Part shown: positions 61,360 to 64,000 of the stretch, piece after piece
Numbering within the stretch: the first letter of the stretch is position 1
How the letters are laid out: each line of letters starts with the position of its first letter
Assembly (NCBI GenBank): GCA_949372595.1
Contig: CASIAN010000028.1
Span: 6,759-70,758, forward strand
Source of the DNA: CPC320 sp002336405
Lineage (GTDB): Bacteria; Pseudomonadota; Alphaproteobacteria; Rhodobacterales; Rhodobacteraceae
Reading direction: 5' to 3'
DNA length: 64,000 bases
The notes under the pieces: generated by a model
The model's input: only the letters and a program-made list of their open reading frames with translations
What the model was told of the DNA's origin: nothing
Database searches by the model: none
Made by a program: the position numbers and the translations under genes

Positions 61360-61437
61360 GGGGTTAATTAGACGTCCAGCCCAGAAGGGCCAATAAAAAT
61401 AAAAATAAAAAATAGTATACAACAATGGAGGAATAAT

Positions 61438-62805
61438 ATGTCAGAGGAAAATACCAGCTGTTGTGCTGGACCGGGGTATGCATCACCACAAGATGCGATC
61501 AAAGCCCCTCGCGAACAAATTGTTTATACAATCTGTATTTATACTGGAACAGGCATCGAACAGCCTGATTATTTGGCGACAATCGATGTTGATGAAAACA
61601 GTTCAACCTATGGCGAGATTATCCACCGCACAGAAGTCGGCGTCGTTGGGGATGAGCTGCATCATATGGGTTGGAATGCGTGTTCGTCTTGTAACACAGA
61701 TGGCAGCATGGAACGTAAATACCTGATTGTTCCAGGGGTGCGGACGTCGAACTTTTATATTGTAGACACCGCAACGGATCCAAGAAAACCCTCGCTTTTC
61801 AAAACGATTAGCGGCGAAGAGATCAAGGAAAAAACAAACCTGTCTGCACCTCATACGGTGCACTGCCTTGGTGCTGACATTATTGTATCAATGCTGGGGG
61901 ATGCCGAGGGCAATGCACCCGGAGGATATTTGCATCTGGACAAAGACTTCAACATTGTCGGGCGCTGGGAAAACGACACCACTGGTATGAACTTCAGTTA
62001 TGATTTTTGGTATCAGCCCCGTCATAATATGATGGTGTCGACAGAATGGGCTGCGCCAAACACCTTTCTGCCTGGGTTTGATTTGGAAGATGTCGCAAAA
62101 GGCAATTATGGCCAGCATATTCATTTCTGGGACTTTAAAAACCGCTCTATTGAGAAAACAATAGACCTTGGTGCGGAAGGCATGATCCCGCTAGAGGCCC
62201 GTTTCCATCACAACCCTGACAGCACCCATGGTTTTGTCGGCGCTACGCTCAGCTCAAATATCTTTCATTGGTACAAAGATGATGCAGGCGAGTTACAGAT
62301 CGAAAAAATCATTGATGTTGACGCCATTGATGTCGAAGATTTTCCTGTACCGATGCCCGGTTTGATCACTGATATTTTGGTCTCGATGGATGATAAATAT
62401 TTGTATTTCTCCAATTGGTTGCATGGTGATTTGCGGCAATATGATATCTCTGATCCGTCAAACCCCAAACTGACGGGACAGGTGTGGATCGGCGGTCTGC
62501 TTGGCAAGGCGCCCGAGGTGAACGGACGCTCTGTGGATGGTGCCCCGCAAATGATCCAACTGTCCCTTGACGGGAAACGCTTGTTTGTCACCACGTCGCT
62601 GTTTTCGACTTGGGATAATCAGTTCTATCCAAGCATGAAAGACAAGGGCGGCATAATGTTGATCGTCGATTGCGATGTGGAAAATGGTGGTATGACCATT
62701 CGGGAAGATTTCCATATTGATTTTGGCAATGAGCCGCATGGTCCGGCGCGGGCGCATGAAACAAGATATCCTGGTGGCGATTGTTCGTCAGATATCTGGG
62801 TCTAG
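61438..62805 (+). CDS. mtoX: Methanethiol oxidase (selenium-binding protein 56 family)
   Basis: The 455-residue protein is a full-length SBP56 homologue with family segments LHHMGWNACSSC (about 77-88), HTVHCLGADI, YDFWYQPRHNMMVSTEWAAPN, RFHHNPDSTHGFVGATLSSNIFHW, FSNWLHGDLRQYDIS and the C-terminal FGNEPHGPARAHETRYPGGD. The His and Cys residues in these are the proposed copper ligands of bacterial methanethiol oxidase. The enzyme turns methanethiol with O2 into formaldehyde, H2S and H2O2. No signal peptide is present, so this copy should be cytoplasmic. A copper or other metal cofactor cannot be proven by sequence. AATGGAGGAATAAT is a strong ribosome site, and a terminator follows. Confidence 0.9.
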   Translation: MSEENTSCCAGPGYASPQDAIKAPREQIVYTICIYTGTGIEQPDYLATIDVDENSSTYGEIIHRTEVGVVGDELHHMGWNACSSCNTDGSMERKYLIVPGVRTSNFYIVDTATDPRKPSLFKTISGEEIKEKTNLSAPHTVHCLGADIIVSMLGDAEGNAPGGYLHLDKDFNIVGRWENDTTGMNFSYDFWYQPRHNMMVSTEWAAPNTFLPGFDLEDVAKGNYGQHIHFWDFKNRSIEKTIDLGAEGMIPLEARFHHNPDSTHGFVGATLSSNIFHWYKDDAGELQIEKIIDVDAIDVEDFPVPMPGLITDILVSMDDKYLYFSNWLHGDLRQYDISDPSNPKLTGQVWIGGLLGKAPEVNGRSVDGAPQMIQLSLDGKRLFVTTSLFSTWDNQFYPSMKDKGGIMLIVDCDVENGGMTIREDFHIDFGNEPHGPARAHETRYPGGDCSSDIWV

Positions 62806-62813
62806 GAAAAGCG

Positions 62814-62844
62814 GGAGCCTATTGCTGCAATAGGCTCCTTTTTT
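62814..62844 (+). terminator. Strong Rho-independent terminator after mtoX
   Basis: GGAGCCTATTG and CAATAGGCTCC form an 11-bp stem with a 3-nt loop, followed by T6. It sits only 9 bp after the mtoX stop and 7 bp before the ferredoxin ATG. Confidence 0.92.
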
Positions 62845-62850
62845 GGGGCT

Positions 62851-63228
62851 ATGTCAAAACCGAAACTCAGGCATAAAGTCACGTTCCGCAATCGTCAGGG
62901 TATAACGCTGGAGGTGGGCGAAGACGAGCCGATCCTCGATGTTTTTGAACAGGCGGGATATGTTTTGCCCGTCGCCTGCAGGTACGGGGGCTGTATAACC
63001 TGTGCCGCGAAAATGATTTCGGGACGGGTGCGGCAACCAAAAGGGACGGCGGTGAACAAACGCCAAACTCAAGACGGATATGTGTTGTTATGCGTGGCGC
63101 GACCAACAGAAGATTGTGTCTTTGATGTCGGGGTTGAGAGCCATGTAACGCTTTATCAAAACCCGTTTTCCAGCTCCACTGCGGCCAGTTTGCTGGAAAA
63201 AGCCAAAGCAAAGGCAGGGACGTCATGA
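62851..63228 (+). CDS. [2Fe-2S] ferredoxin
   Basis: The 125-residue protein is a plant-type ferredoxin with cluster ligands Cys43, Cys48, Cys51 and Cys81 (CRYGGCITCAAK...LLCVARP). An N-terminal strand pair (VTFRNRQGITLEVGEDEPILDVFEQAGY) precedes them. It would deliver single electrons to an oxygenase or reductase; the partner is not in the window. It begins 7 bp after the mtoX terminator with no clear Shine-Dalgarno, so its expression may depend on readthrough. The stop overlaps the start of the next gene (ATGA). Confidence 0.9.
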   Translation: MSKPKLRHKVTFRNRQGITLEVGEDEPILDVFEQAGYVLPVACRYGGCITCAAKMISGRVRQPKGTAVNKRQTQDGYVLLCVARPTEDCVFDVGVESHVTLYQNPFSSSTAASLLEKAKAKAGTS

Positions 63229-64000
63229 TCGCTACTTTGGCGGTTGAAAAGCGAACGCCTCCTTGGTCTTGATCTTGAGCGTGACACTGCTGTGTTTGGT
63301 GGCCGTAGGATGGAGCTATAGCGTTTTGCAATTGCTGGCGCTGGATGCCGCTGAAAGTCTTGTACAGGCCGGGCCGGGCATGCAAATTTTTGCGGCTTTT
63401 TAATGTTATCTTTTGCAGGATCCCTTTGGGTTTGAAACCTCTGACCGTTTCTGCGCCACAACCGATATAACTTGGGGTATCTTGGATTTTATAAAATCGT
63501 CTGCGATGTGGGCGGCGATGGTTTTGGCGATGATGGTCCCAAACTTGTTTCCATTGATCAAAGATCTCAAGGTACGCAATCACAATACTGCGCCGTTTAT
63601 ATTAGGCTATCTTGCGGTTTGGTTGATGTTCTGTGTGATGGGAGTTGGGGTGCAATGGGCGCTGCGGTTGCTCGAGGTTTTAAACGGTCACATGGTGATT
63701 GCAAATCCTTTGATCTCGGCGGCTGTTTAGTGTCTTGCCGGTGCCTATCAGGTCTCTGAGTATAAGTCGCACGGCCTGAAAGAGAGAAATAAATACAGGG
63801 TGGCATCAGTAAGAAACGCTGCTCTGGCACAATCTACGGGTTTGCGTGTCTTAGATGTTGTTGGCCTTTGATGCTGAGTATGTTTGCCTTTGGCTTGATG
63901 AACGGTTTAGCAATGGGGGTGTTCGCCGTCATGATGTTCATGGAAGCAACGTTATTTTCAAGGGCAAAATGGGCAAAAATCTGGGATGTCTTGCCTTTGC
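63225..64000 (+). pseudogene. DUF2182 (predicted metal-binding membrane protein) pseudogene, cut by window end
   Basis: Pieces of a DUF2182/COG5486 membrane protein appear in order in three frames. They are TLLCLVAVGWSYSVLQLLALDA (about 63270), SSAMWAAMVLAMMVPNLFPLI (63500, matching the family WxxMxxAMMxP), and FILGYLAVWLMFCVMGVGVQWAL. Then, after a frame change, come VLAGAYQVSEYKSHGL (matching AGxYQxxxxKxxCL) and CCWPLMLSMFAFGLMNGLAMGVF near 63840-63930. Several stops and frameshifts break it, so it is decayed, though it overlaps the ferredoxin stop with an apparently original ATG at 63225. Its end lies beyond the window. Confidence 0.7.

Overview
The window looks like chromosomal DNA of a marine alphaproteobacterium, most likely the Roseobacter group of Rhodobacterales. 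The basis is gene content: a (3S)-malyl-CoA/beta-methylmalyl-CoA lyase of the ethylmalonyl-CoA pathway, the acidic FYDLN protein TIGR02300, the regulator TrcR (DUF1013), COQ9, a three-D-subunit Mrp antiporter operon, and a DMGDH-like FAD/GcvT oxidoreductase. This is recognition of families, not a database result. Base composition is moderate, with AT-rich intergenic stretches, and the window carries many decaying genes.

Layout. 1-750: a broken tyrosine-recombinase-type integrase remnant abuts the 3' end of tRNA-Ala(GGC). 857-4400: a small acidic protein, a YgjP-like metallopeptidase, a GntR regulator, a LysE-type pseudogene, a secreted thermonuclease and a fragment of gfa (formaldehyde-glutathione synthase). 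4691-6737: accA and mcl1. 7004-9970: a D-glutamate module, dgcN-dgcA plus a D-amino-acid transaminase. 10041-25371: housekeeping genes (pyk, rpmI-rplT, pheS-ASCH-pheT, mscL, ppk2, rpsU, COQ9, a quinone oxidoreductase and trcR), with an Lrp/AsnC regulator upstream of a GMC oxidoreductase. 25520-28792: kdsA and two capsule-export genes (KpsE- and KpsT-like) without a kpsM. 29090-31375: an nhaD Na+/H+ antiporter pseudogene split by a decayed IS481-family element. 31894-39565: an intact multisubunit Mrp-type antiporter operon. 39646-41084: an ArsR repressor and a permease with two operator-like palindromes. 41263-44172: a Nudix hydrolase, then a PLP racemase overlapping a second DUF1611 (DgcN-like) gene. 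44671-53045: a uracil-DNA glycosylase family protein, an SseB protein, a GhrA-like reductase and the cell-shape operon mreBCD-mrdA-rodA. 53435-57003: a DMGDH-like gene with one frameshift and an HNH nuclease. 57274-64000: a bidirectional sulfur and C1 island.

How genes work together. The most coherent specialised system is the right-hand island. MtoX (SBP56-type methanethiol oxidase) is expected to produce formaldehyde, H2S and H2O2. The divergent operon encodes a glutathione-dependent formaldehyde dehydrogenase, a persulfide-dioxygenase-like protein and a type II sulfide:quinone oxidoreductase. An IclR regulator sits at the divergent promoter and a [2Fe-2S] ferredoxin lies downstream. Together they would handle both toxic carbon and sulfur products of methanethiol, a DMSP-derived volatile. 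The dioxygenase-like protein has lost two of the usual metallo-beta-lactamase-fold histidines, and the last gene (DUF2182) is a pseudogene.

A second theme is D-amino-acid metabolism. Two DUF1611 proteins, about 34 kb apart, are each paired with a racemase of a different fold: an enolase-superfamily enzyme at 8077 and an alanine-racemase-fold enzyme at 41858. The first pair matches the described DgcN/DgcA route for D-glutamate. I do not know a described function for the second pair. A third theme is replacement and decay: the single-gene antiporter NhaD is dead beside an intact Mrp operon, and a gfa fragment persists although the dehydrogenase it would feed is intact elsewhere in the window.
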